Source: an uncultured Clostridia bacterium (lineage in GTDB: Bacteria > Bacillota > Clostridia > CAKSNL01 > HGM11501). From it: a stretch of 64,000 nt of DNA. The stretch's first letter is position 1. Each line of letters opens with the position of its first letter. The notes under the pieces were generated by a model. The model made no database searches. It was not told the DNA's origin and saw only the letters and a list, made by a program, of their open reading frames with translations. The stretch is from assembly GCA_934476235.1 (NCBI GenBank), contig CAKSNL010000003.1:231479-295478 (forward strand), given 5' to 3'. The position numbers and the translations under genes are program-made. Positions 1-9,065 of this stretch are shown here, one piece after another.

Positions 1-1154
1 TCCGCAAGAACCGCGTACTTCTTCTCATTGTCGATCTTCTTTTTAGAGAGAAGAACGTTTCCTTCAACATCGTTTACTCTTATTACGAATACATCTATCA
101 CGTCCCCTACCTTGACTACATCCGAAGGTGTAAGTGTGGGATCATCGGTTAACTCACTGGCGGGAATGATGCCGTCAGACTTGTAATTAAGGTTAATAAT
201 TACTTCATTCGGGTGTATCTCAACGACAGTACCCTTAACCTTTTCACCTGTATGTAAGGTAACAAGAGTGTTTTCAAGCACTTTTGTCCAGTTTTCCTCC
301 TCATTTGTATTAGTTGTTACTTTTGTGTTTTCTTCCATTGTGTGAAGAACCTCCTTTATTATCCAGTCCGGTGTTGATGCACCGGCTGTTACACCAATTT
401 GTTTGCAGATGTATTCCGACTTGTCGGGAAGCTCATAGGCTCCCTCAATATGATAGACGTTTTTGCACACGCGCTTTGCCGTTTCGACAAGCTTTTTATT
501 GTTTGAACTGTGCTTTCCGCCTATCACGAAGAAGATATCGGACTTTTCCGCAATTAAGAGTGCTTCCTTCTGTCTTAAATCAGTCGCACTACATATTGTA
601 TCAAAAAACTCTGCACTTTGGCAAGTCTTTTTTATAAATTTTTTTAAGTTTTCCCAAAAAACTACCGATGACGTTGTCTGAGCGACAACGCAAAGCGGTT
701 CAGAAGCGATTTTTGGGATCTTTGCCCGGGCGTCCGCCATGTCCTTTATTATTACGGCGCTGCCAGAGCACCAGCCGTTGATTCCCATGACCTCCGGATG
801 CGTTTCGTCACCCGCTATTATTATAGTATAACACTTTTCGTGATACATTTCAACTATTCTTTGAATTTTTTTAACAAAAGGGCATGTTGCGTCGATAAAA
901 TCCGTCTTTATCTCATTTGCCGTATCCTTCGGAATACCGTGACTTCTTATAACGACCGTTTCGCCGTCATGTGCCTCCGAAGGCGAGTTTATGATTCTTA
1001 CGCCCTTTTCGCCGAGCGAGGATACGACCCGTTCGTTATGTATGATAGGTCCGAGTGTGGCTATCTTTTTCCCCTGGGCAAGCCCTTCCTCCACAAAGTT
1101 AAGCGCTCTGGAAACACCGAAGCAAAAGCCCGCCGATTTTGCAACGCGTATCAT
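1..1154 (-). CDS. ispH: IspH / ribosomal protein S1 fusion, C-terminus beyond window
   Basis: The N-terminal ~290 residues are 4-hydroxy-3-methylbut-2-enyl diphosphate reductase, the last step of the MEP isoprenoid pathway. Its three [4Fe-4S] cysteines are visible at about residues 11 (GFCFGV), 91 (ATCPFV) and 188 (TICSAT), followed by a GGKHSSNN substrate loop. After a short Glu/Thr/Asn-rich linker an S1 RNA-binding domain begins near residue 300 (GEKVKGTVVEI) and continues off the left edge. Such IspH-S1 fusions are known in Clostridia. The ATG at 1154 overlaps the plsC stop in an ATGA, so the two are translationally coupled. The number of S1 repeats cannot be seen. Confidence 0.93.
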   Translation of the reverse strand, partial: MIRVAKSAGFCFGVSRALNFVEEGLAQGKKIATLGPIIHNERVVSSLGEKGVRIINSPSEAHDGETVVIRSHGIPKDTANEIKTDFIDATCPFVKKIQRIVEMYHEKCYTIIIAGDETHPEVMGINGWCSGSAVIIKDMADARAKIPKIASEPLCVVAQTTSSVVFWENLKKFIKKTCQSAEFFDTICSATDLRQKEALLIAEKSDIFFVIGGKHSSNNKKLVETAKRVCKNVYHIEGAYELPDKSEYICKQIGVTAGASTPDWIIKEVLHTMEENTKVTTNTNEEENWTKVLENTLVTLHTGEKVKGTVVEIHPNEVIINLNYKSDGIIPASELTDDPTLTPSDVVKVGDVIDVFVIRVNDVEGNVLLSKKKIDNEKKYAVLA

Positions 1155-1756
1155 TTCTTTGCACCCTTTAATGAAAGAGCATATATTTTTTCCATTAATT
1201 CACGGGATAATCTGTCATAATCCTCATCGGTAAGCTTTGCACCTTTGTATTCGGAATAGTCGATAGGTTCGCCTATAACCACATAGCCTTTTTTTCTGAA
1301 GGCTTTGTGACCTTCAGACACTCCGACCGGAAGAATCGGCACTCCGGTCATTATGGCAAGTCTTACGGCTCCGTGCTTGGCTTCAACATTATCAGCCCTT
1401 TTGCACCTTGTCCCCTGCGGAAACATCAAAAGTGCGTGACCGCCTCTTAAGAGCTTTATCGACGTTTTGACCGCAGAAACATCGTTATGCCCCCTGTCAA
1501 CCGGGAATGCGCCCAAAAGCGATATAAGCTTTCCGAACGGTTTGAATTTAAAAAGCTCCTTTTTTGCCATAAAGGTCAGCCTGCGTTTGAGCGATATGGC
1601 AATAAAAACTGGGTCCAGTAAGCTTGAATGGTTGCCGCAGACGATGAGCCCGCCGCTTTCCGGAACGGACGAATTGTCGGCACGCCTTAAGCGATACGGA
1701 ATAAACATGACCGCGCGGACCAGCCCGCGTGCGAAATTATAAAAAGAACCGCTCAT
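1151..1756 (-). CDS. plsC: 1-acyl-sn-glycerol-3-phosphate acyltransferase (PlsC family)
   Basis: This membrane-associated enzyme transfers an acyl group to lysophosphatidic acid in phospholipid synthesis. The family motif HX4D is HSSLLD at residues 43-48 and the phosphate-binding block is FPQGTR at 112-117. The product is 201 residues, usual for the family. I chose the ATG at 1756 because it overlaps the cmk stop (ATGA); an upstream in-frame extension to 1777 would lie entirely inside cmk. The gene sits between cmk and ispH-rpsA and is coupled to both by 4-base overlaps. Confidence 0.92.
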   Translation of the reverse strand: MSGSFYNFARGLVRAVMFIPYRLRRADNSSVPESGGLIVCGNHSSLLDPVFIAISLKRRLTFMAKKELFKFKPFGKLISLLGAFPVDRGHNDVSAVKTSIKLLRGGHALLMFPQGTRCKRADNVEAKHGAVRLAIMTGVPILPVGVSEGHKAFRKKGYVVIGEPIDYSEYKGAKLTDEDYDRLSRELMEKIYALSLKGAKK

Positions 1757-2421
1757 TTTACCCTGTCTCCAATACAATTTATTACGGCTTTCACCGACTC
1801 GTCGAGCGATAAGTCCGACGTGTCTATAAGCACCGCATCGTCCGCCTTTTTAAGCGGCATGAACTTACGTGTACTGTCATTTTTGTCGCGTTGTATCATG
1901 TCGGACAAAACATCCTCGTACTTAACGGCTTCACCCTTTTGGCAAAGCTCTTTAAATCTTCTCTCGGCGCGTATTTTAACGTCAGCCGTCAGATATATTT
2001 TAACATCGGCGTCCGGCAAAACATAGGACCCGATATCCCGCCCGTCCATAATGCAATTATTGTTTTTTGCCAGCTGCCTTTGAAGCTCTGTCATCTTCTC
2101 GCGTATCTTTATGACCGTGCCGGCGTCCGACGCCGCCATAGATATTTCGGGAGTCCTTATAAGGTCCGACACATCCTCCCCGTTTAAGAAAATGCGCTGC
2201 TCGTTATTCTGATATTTTAAATCAATCGAAACATCCGGGAGATTTTTTATGACCTTTTCCTTTTCTGATTTCATATTTATGCCGAGGCGTGTCATAAAAA
2301 GCCCCACGGCGCGGTACATCGCACCGGTATCGATATAAATATAGCCGAGATAAGCAGCAGCCTTCCTCGCTATAGTGCTCTTTCCGGCTCCCGAAGGTCC
2401 GTCAATAGCTATATTGATCAA
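1753..2421 (-). CDS. cmk: Cytidylate kinase
   Basis: Phosphorylates CMP/dCMP to the diphosphate. The P-loop GPSGAGKS is at residues 8-15, followed by IDTGAMYRA and the family block MDGRDIGSYVLP. The product is 222 residues, standard length. An AGGAG lies directly against a GTG at 2430, so that codon cannot use it; the TTG at 2421 lies 8 bases downstream and gives the canonical start MINIAIDGPSG, so I take TTG. The cmk-plsC-ispH/rpsA order is a frequent clostridial arrangement. Confidence 0.95.
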   Translation of the reverse strand: MINIAIDGPSGAGKSTIARKAAAYLGYIYIDTGAMYRAVGLFMTRLGINMKSEKEKVIKNLPDVSIDLKYQNNEQRIFLNGEDVSDLIRTPEISMAASDAGTVIKIREKMTELQRQLAKNNNCIMDGRDIGSYVLPDADVKIYLTADVKIRAERRFKELCQKGEAVKYEDVLSDMIQRDKNDSTRKFMPLKKADDAVLIDTSDLSLDESVKAVINCIGDRVK

Positions 2422-2432
2422 AAAAATCACTC

Positions 2433-2846
2433 CTAAATTACTCTGTGCCCGAGTCCGATTGCAATCTCGTTAAGGTGTAAAAGTCCGATCCCGCAGAATA
2501 TGCAAACGGCAATGTGTTCCTTGTAGCGGGCAATGCCGATTTTTCCGCCGGCATTTAATCCGATTGCCTTTGTCATGATAGCGGTCATCGCCTCGCGTGC
2601 CGCACCGGCAACTGCGCCCTCTTCCATGTGTGACGCTTCGATAAGCTTTTCTCTCTTCGCTCCTACGACGGTACGCTCCACTATCTTATTGACAGAGCCT
2701 ATAAAGTCCCCTCCGAAATCGACCGCGCAGCAAAGCATATTCTTATCGGACATTTTGGATTTGTACGCCGATTCTTCTTCCCTTGTTGCGGTGAGTGCCA
2801 TTCGGACAGCCGCGGACGCGACCTCCTTGCTTCCGTATTCAGACAA
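2433..2846 (-). CDS. hutP: HutP family RNA-binding regulator
   Basis: A 137-residue protein with the conserved C-terminal block of the HutP family, including AVDFGGDFIGS, EEGAVAGAAREA, LNAGGKIGIARYKEH and a terminal GLGHRVI. In Bacillus, HutP is a histidine- and Mg2+-dependent antiterminator of the histidine-use operon. No hut gene is nearby, so its target here is unknown. The start is a TTG with GGGGG eight bases upstream. It lies 11 bases upstream of cmk, and its own upstream region (2847-2910) carries a TATAAT but no convincing -35. Confidence 0.8.
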   Translation of the reverse strand: MSEYGSKEVASAAVRMALTATREEESAYKSKMSDKNMLCCAVDFGGDFIGSVNKIVERTVVGAKREKLIEASHMEEGAVAGAAREAMTAIMTKAIGLNAGGKIGIARYKEHIAVCIFCGIGLLHLNEIAIGLGHRVI

Positions 2847-2910
2847 GGCTTATGCCCCCTTATAACAAAACATATTATATATTCTATCACAAAACAAAAA
2901 AATAATCAAC

Positions 2911-4128
2911 TTATTTTTGTGATTTTCCGGCGGTAAAGCCTGTCGAAAACGCTATCTGAAGGTTAAAACCCCCGGTGTAAGCGTCCGAATCTATCACTTC
3001 GCCCGCAAAAAACACGCCTTTTACAAGCTTTGATTCCATTGTTGACGGATTTATCTCATTCACACTGACTCCGCCGGAGGTTATGATAGCCTCCGAAATG
3101 GGTCTGAATCCCTTTATATTGATTTCAAAATGCTTCAATAGCTCCTTAAGGCGCCGCCTTTCCTCCTTCGTTATCTCACAGACCGTTTTGTGCGGCGGAA
3201 TCTCTGACAGCCTTACGATTACCGGAATCATCTTTTGCGGCAAAAGATCGTCAAGCGAATTTAAAAAATCTTTTTTTGAGTATTTTTCAAAGTCGCGTAA
3301 TATTCTTTTATCAAGTGCTTCTTCGCTTAAAGCAGGTTTTAAATCGAGCGCTATCTTATAGCTTTCCGGGCTTTTTTTCATGTGTGCGCTTGCGGAAAGT
3401 ACAATGGGACCCGATAACCCGAAATGCGTGAATAAAAGCTCGCCGAAATCTTCATATATAACCTTGGAATTTTCATAAAGCTTCAGCGCCGTGTTTTTTA
3501 ACGACAAGCCCATCATCTCGCTGCAAAAGGCTTCCTTTGCTTCAAGCGGCACCAGCGACGGACGGATCGGCTTTACGGTATGCCCGAGCGAGCGGGCGAA
3601 GGTGTACCCGTCCCCCGTCGACCCGGTGCCGGGATAGCTCGCTCCGCCGGTTGCGATGATAACCCTGTCGCCTGCAATCTTTTCCCCGTCCGAAAGCTCG
3701 ACATGCGAAAACGCGCCGTCCTTTTCAATAACCGCAGCAACCTTTGCGCGGATTGCCGAAACGTTATGCTTTTTCATTTGGCGGACCATCGCGTCCACAA
3801 TGTCCGCCGCCTTGTCAGACTGCGGAAAAACACGGTTTCCGCGCTCGGTTTTTAACTTAACTCCGGCATTTTCGAAAAATTCCATAGTCGAATATGAGTC
3901 AAATTTTGAAAACGCGCCGTATAAAAACCGCCCGTTTACCGGGATGTTTTTTATAAGCTCGTCGCGTGTGCAATTGTTGGTAACGTTGCACCGCCCCTTG
4001 CCGGTAATGGAAAGCTTTTTTCCGTACCTGTCGTTTTTCTCTATGAGGACGACCTCATCGCCCGCCTCGCCGGCTGAGCATGCCGCCATAAGACCTGCTG
4101 CTCCGGCTCCTATTATGATAGTTTTCAT
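2911..4128 (-). CDS. BaiN/HI0933 (YhiN) family FAD-dependent oxidoreductase
   Basis: A 405-residue flavoprotein. The N-terminus has the dinucleotide motif GAGAAGLMAA at about residues 8-17 and the ADP-ribose acidic residue in VLIEKN, followed by KLSITGKGRCNVTN, the signature of the HI0933/BaiN group. The C-terminus has ITSGGVSVNEINP and GEVIDSDAYTGGFNLQ, the second FAD-binding block. Some relatives reduce bile-acid intermediates, but most are uncharacterised, so the substrate is unknown. The ATG overlaps the preceding methyltransferase stop by 4 bases. Confidence 0.88.
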   Translation of the reverse strand: MKTIIIGAGAAGLMAACSAGEAGDEVVLIEKNDRYGKKLSITGKGRCNVTNNCTRDELIKNIPVNGRFLYGAFSKFDSYSTMEFFENAGVKLKTERGNRVFPQSDKAADIVDAMVRQMKKHNVSAIRAKVAAVIEKDGAFSHVELSDGEKIAGDRVIIATGGASYPGTGSTGDGYTFARSLGHTVKPIRPSLVPLEAKEAFCSEMMGLSLKNTALKLYENSKVIYEDFGELLFTHFGLSGPIVLSASAHMKKSPESYKIALDLKPALSEEALDKRILRDFEKYSKKDFLNSLDDLLPQKMIPVIVRLSEIPPHKTVCEITKEERRRLKELLKHFEINIKGFRPISEAIITSGGVSVNEINPSTMESKLVKGVFFAGEVIDSDAYTGGFNLQIAFSTGFTAGKSQK

Positions 4129-4865
4129 TTTTTCGCTCTCTTTCTTGCCGCGATAAATATGCGCTGCTCGTCATCTGACGGTGACTTTAACTCCCTGTCC
4201 GCGAAAAATTCAATCTCGCAAAGCCCCGCCCTTTCCATAAGAGACGAAAGCTCCCTCTTGCTCCATGCCCGCTCTGTCTGATATTCATCAAACCTTGAGT
4301 AAAAGCCGTCCTCTTCTTTCACGAAAAACTTAAGCTCGAAATCGCAAAGGCGGCTTTCCTCGTCATAAAAGCTCTCCCAGCTGTAGAAAACCCCGTCATT
4401 GTCATATGTATAGCAGTTTCCTCCGAGGACATTTTTAAGCTTGTATTCCGAATTGATATCGAATATAAATACGCCGTCATAATCAAGGTAGTTATTCACA
4501 AGCTTAAAAACGGTAAGAAGCTCCTCCTCGTCAGTGATATAGTTTATACAGTCAAGGCTTGAAATAATGGCGCCCATGGTTCCGTAAAGCTCAAAATCCG
4601 TCATGCTCTGATTTAAATAAAGCGTTCTGCCTTTATTTTTCATCACGGCTTTGCCGAGCATGGCACACGAGGAGTCGACCCCGGTCATGTCATAGCCGCG
4701 CTCCGACATTATTTCGGTGAGGGTGCCGGTTCCGCACCCCAAATCGAGCACGAGCTTCGGCGAAAGGTCATATCTTTTAAATAATTTTTCGTAAAAATCC
4801 GCCCACGAAGCATAGTCCGTGTCCTTCATCAGCATATCGTAAATGTCAGCAAATTCGTTATACAT
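4125..4865 (-). CDS. Class I SAM-dependent methyltransferase
   Basis: A 246-residue methyltransferase with motif I DLGCGTG at residues 41-47 and the acidic post-I loop (GVDSS). The middle (SSLDCINYITDEEEL, YLDYDGVFIFDINSEYKL) resembles small-molecule methyltransferases of the Methyltransf_25 type common in Firmicutes. The substrate is unknown. I chose the ATG at 4865 because a GGAG lies 8 bases upstream; the longer frame starts inside pcrA without a ribosome site. It is coupled to pcrA upstream and to the flavoprotein downstream. Confidence 0.85.
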   Translation of the reverse strand: MYNEFADIYDMLMKDTDYASWADFYEKLFKRYDLSPKLVLDLGCGTGTLTEIMSERGYDMTGVDSSCAMLGKAVMKNKGRTLYLNQSMTDFELYGTMGAIISSLDCINYITDEEELLTVFKLVNNYLDYDGVFIFDINSEYKLKNVLGGNCYTYDNDGVFYSWESFYDEESRLCDFELKFFVKEEDGFYSRFDEYQTERAWSKRELSSLMERAGLCEIEFFADRELKSPSDDEQRIFIAARKRAKK

Positions 4866-4870
4866 TAAGA

Positions 4871-7066
4871 TCACTCCGATATTTTTTCAAGCTTTGCATA
4901 TACCGCCATAAGATTTTTTTCTCCGGATTCATCAAAAATAATTCTAAGGCGCATATCGTTGCCGACCGCCTGTGCCTCGGCAATCGTTCCGACTCCGAAT
5001 TTTTTGTGTCTTACCCTGTCGCCGGCGGCAAAGTCAAATTTCTGCACGCTTTCGGACTTTCGAAACGCTCCGAAATTGACCTTCTGAAAATCCTTTGAGC
5101 CTCTTTTTTCAAGCGGTGCCGAATAGTAATAGTCGTCGAAGGTGGGCTTGGGCGTAATGTCTTCCGAGCAGAAATCGGGAATTTCCTCGATAAACATGGA
5201 GACCTTGTGGTACTCTGTCTTTCCGAATACCTTGCGCTGATTTGCCCATGTCATAAAAAGCTCCTGCTTTGCTCTTGTAATGGCAACATATGCAAGGCGC
5301 CTTTCCTCCTCTACCCCGTCAGGCTCAAACTTGGATATATCGCTCGGGAAAAGCCCGTCCTCGCAGCCCGTTATAAACACAACAGGGAATTCCAGCCCCT
5401 TTGCCATATGTATGGTCATCATTGAAACGGTGTCCTCATCCTCATCGTAATCGTCAATATCGGACACAAGCGATATACTGTCAACATAGTCAGAGAGCGA
5501 CGCACCTTCCGCCGCCGTCTCAAAGCTTTTCGCACCGCTTATAAGCTCGCCTAAGTTATCAAGCCTTGAGCGCGATTCCACATCGTCGGTCATCGTGAGA
5601 AAATTATAATATCCGCTCTTTTTAATCACGCGCTCCACGAAATCGCCGATCGGCACCGTGTCAGCCTCGGAGCGGAGCTCCTCAATCAACGCGGCAAATT
5701 CCTGCATTTTGGGGCCGCTTCTGCCAAGCTCGTTATAATAGTTTACTATTGTATCATAAACGCTTATCTCTTTTTGAGCCGCTATTTTTGCGGCATTTTC
5801 AAGCGAAGTTCTTCCGATTCCGCGCTTAGGCTCGTTAATGCACCGCCCGAGCGCTATATCGTCATCCGGATTGATGATAAGCTTTAAGTACGCCATGATG
5901 TCCTTTATTTCCTTGCGGTCGTAAAATCTCAATCCCGAAAGAAGCTTATGCGGTATGCCCGCCATTCTGAAGCGTTCCTCCAGCGCTCTGGACTGGTTGT
6001 TCGTACGAAACAGCACCGCCATGTCAGAAAGGGCGTATTTTCCTTTAAGTTCCTCTATCTTTCCGGCGATAAAGTCCGCCTCGGAATACTCATTGTCCGC
6101 CTTATATATTTTAACAGGCTCGCCCTTATCCATAGCCGTCCAGAGCTTTTTGCCCTTTCTTCCGACATTGTTTCCTATAACTCCGTTTGCGGCATCCAAT
6201 ATATTCTGGGTCGAACGGTAGTTTCTTTCAAGCCTTATCACTTTTGCTTCGGGAAATTCATTTTCAAACTCTAAAATGTTTTTTATGTCTGCGCCGCGGA
6301 ACTTATAAATGCTCTGATCGTCATCGCCCACGACGGTGATATTTCTGTGCCCGCGGCACAAAAGGCTTATAAGACTGTACTGTGCGTGGTTCGTGTCCTG
6401 ATACTCGTCCACAAGAATGTACTTAAATTTATTCTGATAATACCTTAAAACGTCCTCGTTTTCGGACAAAAGCTTGACCGTGAGCATAATAAGATCGTCA
6501 AAATCCATCGCATTGTTCGCTTTGAGCGCCTCTCTGTACGCCGTGTAAACGCGCGCATATATGCTCATCATATAGTCGTTTCCGTACTCCTCTAAAAAGC
6601 TCTCCGGGTAAATCATTTTATTTTTCGCATCCGATATTATTTTAAGGCAGCTTTTTGCCGGAATCTTTTCGGAATCTATATTAAGGTTTTTCATACAGTC
6701 CTTAATAAGTGTTTTTCTGTCGGTATCGTCATAGATGTTAAAGCCGGGCTTATAGCCCAGATATTCCGGATTTTTTCTCAATATCGCAAGGCAGGCACTG
6801 TGAAAGGTCTTGATCCACATTATGTCCGCGTCGCTCCCGCAAAGCCTCGTGAGCCTTTCGCGCATTTCATCCGCCGCTTTATTGGTAAATGTGATAGCGA
6901 GGATATTGTATGGCGACACGGCTCTTTCCGACAGCATATACGCTATCTTATGTGTCAGCACCTTGGTCTTGCCGCTTCCGGCACCCGCCAATATCAATAG
7001 CGGACCGTCAGGCGCGGTGACTGCCTCAAGCTGTTCGGCATTAAGCCCGTCAAGCAGCTCATTCAT
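4871..7066 (-). CDS. pcrA: ATP-dependent DNA helicase PcrA (UvrD/Rep family)
   Basis: A 731-residue SF1A 3'-5' helicase for repair and replication-fork maintenance. Motif Q/I is at residues 10-34 (NAEQLEAV then GAGSGKT 28-34), motif Ia ITFTNKAADEMR, motif II VDEYQDTN, motif III GDDDQSIYKFRGA, motif IV RLERNYRS, motif V TIHMAKGLEFPVV and motif VI VAITRAK. The C-terminal PcrA-type segment ending in a Tudor-like fold (GDRVRHKKFGVGTI) is present, so the protein is full length. AAGGAG lies 8 bases before the ATG. A terminator separates it from the upstream transketolase genes. Confidence 0.97.
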   Translation of the reverse strand: MNELLDGLNAEQLEAVTAPDGPLLILAGAGSGKTKVLTHKIAYMLSERAVSPYNILAITFTNKAADEMRERLTRLCGSDADIMWIKTFHSACLAILRKNPEYLGYKPGFNIYDDTDRKTLIKDCMKNLNIDSEKIPAKSCLKIISDAKNKMIYPESFLEEYGNDYMMSIYARVYTAYREALKANNAMDFDDLIMLTVKLLSENEDVLRYYQNKFKYILVDEYQDTNHAQYSLISLLCRGHRNITVVGDDDQSIYKFRGADIKNILEFENEFPEAKVIRLERNYRSTQNILDAANGVIGNNVGRKGKKLWTAMDKGEPVKIYKADNEYSEADFIAGKIEELKGKYALSDMAVLFRTNNQSRALEERFRMAGIPHKLLSGLRFYDRKEIKDIMAYLKLIINPDDDIALGRCINEPKRGIGRTSLENAAKIAAQKEISVYDTIVNYYNELGRSGPKMQEFAALIEELRSEADTVPIGDFVERVIKKSGYYNFLTMTDDVESRSRLDNLGELISGAKSFETAAEGASLSDYVDSISLVSDIDDYDEDEDTVSMMTIHMAKGLEFPVVFITGCEDGLFPSDISKFEPDGVEEERRLAYVAITRAKQELFMTWANQRKVFGKTEYHKVSMFIEEIPDFCSEDITPKPTFDDYYYSAPLEKRGSKDFQKVNFGAFRKSESVQKFDFAAGDRVRHKKFGVGTIAEAQAVGNDMRLRIIFDESGEKNLMAVYAKLEKISE

Positions 7067-7082
7067 AAATATTTCTCCTTTA

Positions 7083-7113
7083 TAAAATCAGGCTGTGCGG
7101 CGCACAGCCTGAT
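7083..7113 (-). terminator. Rho-independent terminator after the transketolase genes
   Basis: A perfect 13-base inverted repeat (ATCAGGCTGTGCG at 7087-7099 with its complement at 7101-7113) is followed on the minus strand by TTTTATA. It lies between the stop of the transketolase C-terminal gene and the pcrA ribosome site, so it separates two transcription units. Confidence 0.85.
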
Positions 7114-7118
7114 CTCGC

Positions 7119-8051
7119 TTATTTAAGTTTTATTGCTTCCTTTGCTGATGCCGCAATGTCATCGGGCGTCATATTGTAATATTTAAAGAGCTCAGCCGGC
7201 TTTCCGCTGCGACCGAAAACGTCGCGCACGCCGATGCGCCTTAAAATGCAGGGCGCCTTTTCAGCGATAACCTCGGACACTGCCGTTCCGAGCCCGCCGA
7301 TTATACTGTGATCCTCAACCGTTACTATTGCTCCGGTCTCCTTTGCGCATTTTATGATAAGCTCCTCGTCAATCGGCTTTATTGACGCCATGTTGATGAC
7401 TCTTGCGTTTACGCCTTCTTCTTTAAGCTTTTCCGCCGCATCCAATGCAGCCGACGCCATAATACCGGTCGAAATAACCGTAACATCGTTACCGTCCTTT
7501 AAGATGTGTCCCTTGCCCAGCGTGAATTTATATGATGAATCGAATATTTCGTCTGTCGCAAGGCGGCTGAATCTTAAATAAACCGGTCCGTCAAAGTTGA
7601 GCGCAAACTCAACCGCGGCAAAGGTTTCATTGGCGTCCGCCGGGTTTATTACGGTCATTCCCGGAATCCCGCGCATAAGCCCCAGATCCTCGATGCACTG
7701 GTGCGTCGCCCCGTCCTCGCCGACGGTGATGCCGGCATGAGTCGCGCCTATTTTAACATTAAGGTGCGGATAGCCTATGGAGTTTCTTATCTGCTCGTAG
7801 CTTCTTCCCGCCGCAAACATTGCAAATGAGCTTGCAAATACCGGCTTTCCGGTCGCCGCTATTCCGGCGGCAACGCTCATCATGTTTCCCTCTGCAATAC
7901 CGGTGTCAAAAAATCTTTCGGGATATGCTTTTTTGAATATTTCCGTTTTCGTTGCGGCTGCAAGGTCCGCGTCAAGAACAAGGAAATCATATTTTTCGGC
8001 AAGGGCGCAAAGCGCCTCTCCGTATGCCTGTCTGGTTGCTTTTTTCGCCAT
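7119..8051 (-). CDS. Transketolase, C-terminal subunit
   Basis: The 310-residue half of a split transketolase. It carries the pyrimidine-binding domain (DADLAAATKTEIF, then FFDTGIAEGNMMSVAAGIA, where the glutamate activates thiamine diphosphate) and the C-terminal regulatory domain (TVEDHSIIGGLGTAVSEV). Together with the N-terminal subunit three bases upstream it forms the active pentose-phosphate enzyme that moves two-carbon units between ketose and aldose phosphates. Split transketolases are usual in Clostridia and archaea, so this is not a broken gene. Confidence 0.93.
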   Translation of the reverse strand: MAKKATRQAYGEALCALAEKYDFLVLDADLAAATKTEIFKKAYPERFFDTGIAEGNMMSVAAGIAATGKPVFASSFAMFAAGRSYEQIRNSIGYPHLNVKIGATHAGITVGEDGATHQCIEDLGLMRGIPGMTVINPADANETFAAVEFALNFDGPVYLRFSRLATDEIFDSSYKFTLGKGHILKDGNDVTVISTGIMASAALDAAEKLKEEGVNARVINMASIKPIDEELIIKCAKETGAIVTVEDHSIIGGLGTAVSEVIAEKAPCILRRIGVRDVFGRSGKPAELFKYYNMTPDDIAASAKEAIKLK

Positions 8052-8054
8052 AAC

Positions 8055-8897
8055 TTATGCCTCCTTCTTCATTAACGCTTCGATATGAGCATCAAGCTCG
8101 GAAATCGCTTTGCCATACTCTTCCTCATTCGGCGCAACGCCGTGCCATTTAACCGAGTTTTCCATGTACGAAACGCCCTTGCCCTTTATGGTCTTCATAA
8201 TGACCGCGGTGGGCTTTCCTTTTGTATCGCGCGCCGTTTTGAGAGCGTTTTTGATCTCGTCGTAATCATGCCCGTCAATCGTCAGCACGTTCCAGCCGAA
8301 CGCCTCAAACTTCTTGTCAAGAGGCGACGAATCCATAACCTCCTTGGTCGAACCGTCAATCTGGAGTCCGTTAAGGTCAACGAATATGCAAAGATTGTCA
8401 AGCTTATAGTGGGGCGCATACATTGCCGCCTCCCAGACCTGCCCTTCTTCTATTTCTCCGTCACCCAGAAGCGCATATACTCTGTAATCCTTTTTATATG
8501 CCTTTGCGGAGAGCGCCATTCCGCATGCCGCAGAAATGCCGAGCCCGAGCGAGCCTGTCGACATATCCACCCCGGGAATGTGCTTCATATCGGGATGACC
8601 CTGAAGCCTTGAGTCAATATGGCGGAAGGTCTTAAGTTCCTCCTTGTCAAAAAATCCGGCTTCTGCGAGCGCTCCGTAAAGAGCCGGGCTGCAGTGACCC
8701 TTGGAAAGAACAAATCTGTCTCTTTCCTCCATTTTCGGGTTTTTCGGGTCGATGTTCATCTCGTCAAAATATAAAACCGCCATCAGGTCAGCAGATGAGA
8801 GCGAGCCGCCGGGATGACCGGAGGATGCACTGTATACTGCCGTGACGGCGTTCTTGCGAATGTTATAGGCCTTGATTTCGAGTTCTCTGTTATTCAT
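8055..8897 (-). CDS. Transketolase, N-terminal subunit
   Basis: The 280-residue thiamine-diphosphate-binding half of split transketolase. Visible blocks are SASSGHPGGSLSSAD near residue 24, FVLSKGHCSPALYG, DMSTGSLGLGISAACGMA, and the GDGEIEEGQVWEA motif that holds Mg2+ and the cofactor diphosphate. It begins the operon, with the C-terminal subunit 3 bases downstream. GGAGAGAGG precedes the ATG, and a good sigma-A promoter lies at 8937-8965. Confidence 0.93.
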   Translation of the reverse strand: MNNRELEIKAYNIRKNAVTAVYSASSGHPGGSLSSADLMAVLYFDEMNIDPKNPKMEERDRFVLSKGHCSPALYGALAEAGFFDKEELKTFRHIDSRLQGHPDMKHIPGVDMSTGSLGLGISAACGMALSAKAYKKDYRVYALLGDGEIEEGQVWEAAMYAPHYKLDNLCIFVDLNGLQIDGSTKEVMDSSPLDKKFEAFGWNVLTIDGHDYDEIKNALKTARDTKGKPTAVIMKTIKGKGVSYMENSVKWHGVAPNEEEYGKAISELDAHIEALMKKEA

Positions 8898-8936
8898 TAG
8901 CCTCTCTCCTTTACAGCTTTCAAAACTTCTTTATAT

Positions 8937-8965
8937 ATTATACCACACAGAAGCCTCTAATTCAA
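8937..8965 (-). promoter_or_regulatory. Promoter of the transketolase operon
   Basis: On the minus strand TTGAAT (8960-8965) is followed after 17 bases by a perfect TATAAT (8937-8942), about 40 bases before the ATG of the N-terminal transketolase gene. Confidence 0.8.
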
Positions 8966-9019
8966 GACATTTTCGCGCTAATAAAAAAAATAATCATTTT
9001 TCATATTTTTTCTGGATTT

Positions 9020-9049
9020 TTGCCATAATTTGTGATATTATATTATAAA
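9020..9049 (+). promoter_or_regulatory. Promoter of the TrkA-N gene
   Basis: TTGCCA (9020-9025), 18-base spacer and TATAAA (9044-9049), followed by AAGGAAGG at 9051-9058 and the ATG at 9066. The implied leader is very short, about 10 bases. Confidence 0.65.
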
Positions 9050-9065
9050 TAAGGAAGGTGCGGTT

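Noticed and set aside
7119..8897. Transketolase as a gene broken in two
   Set aside because: Both halves have their own starts and the split form is normal in Clostridia.
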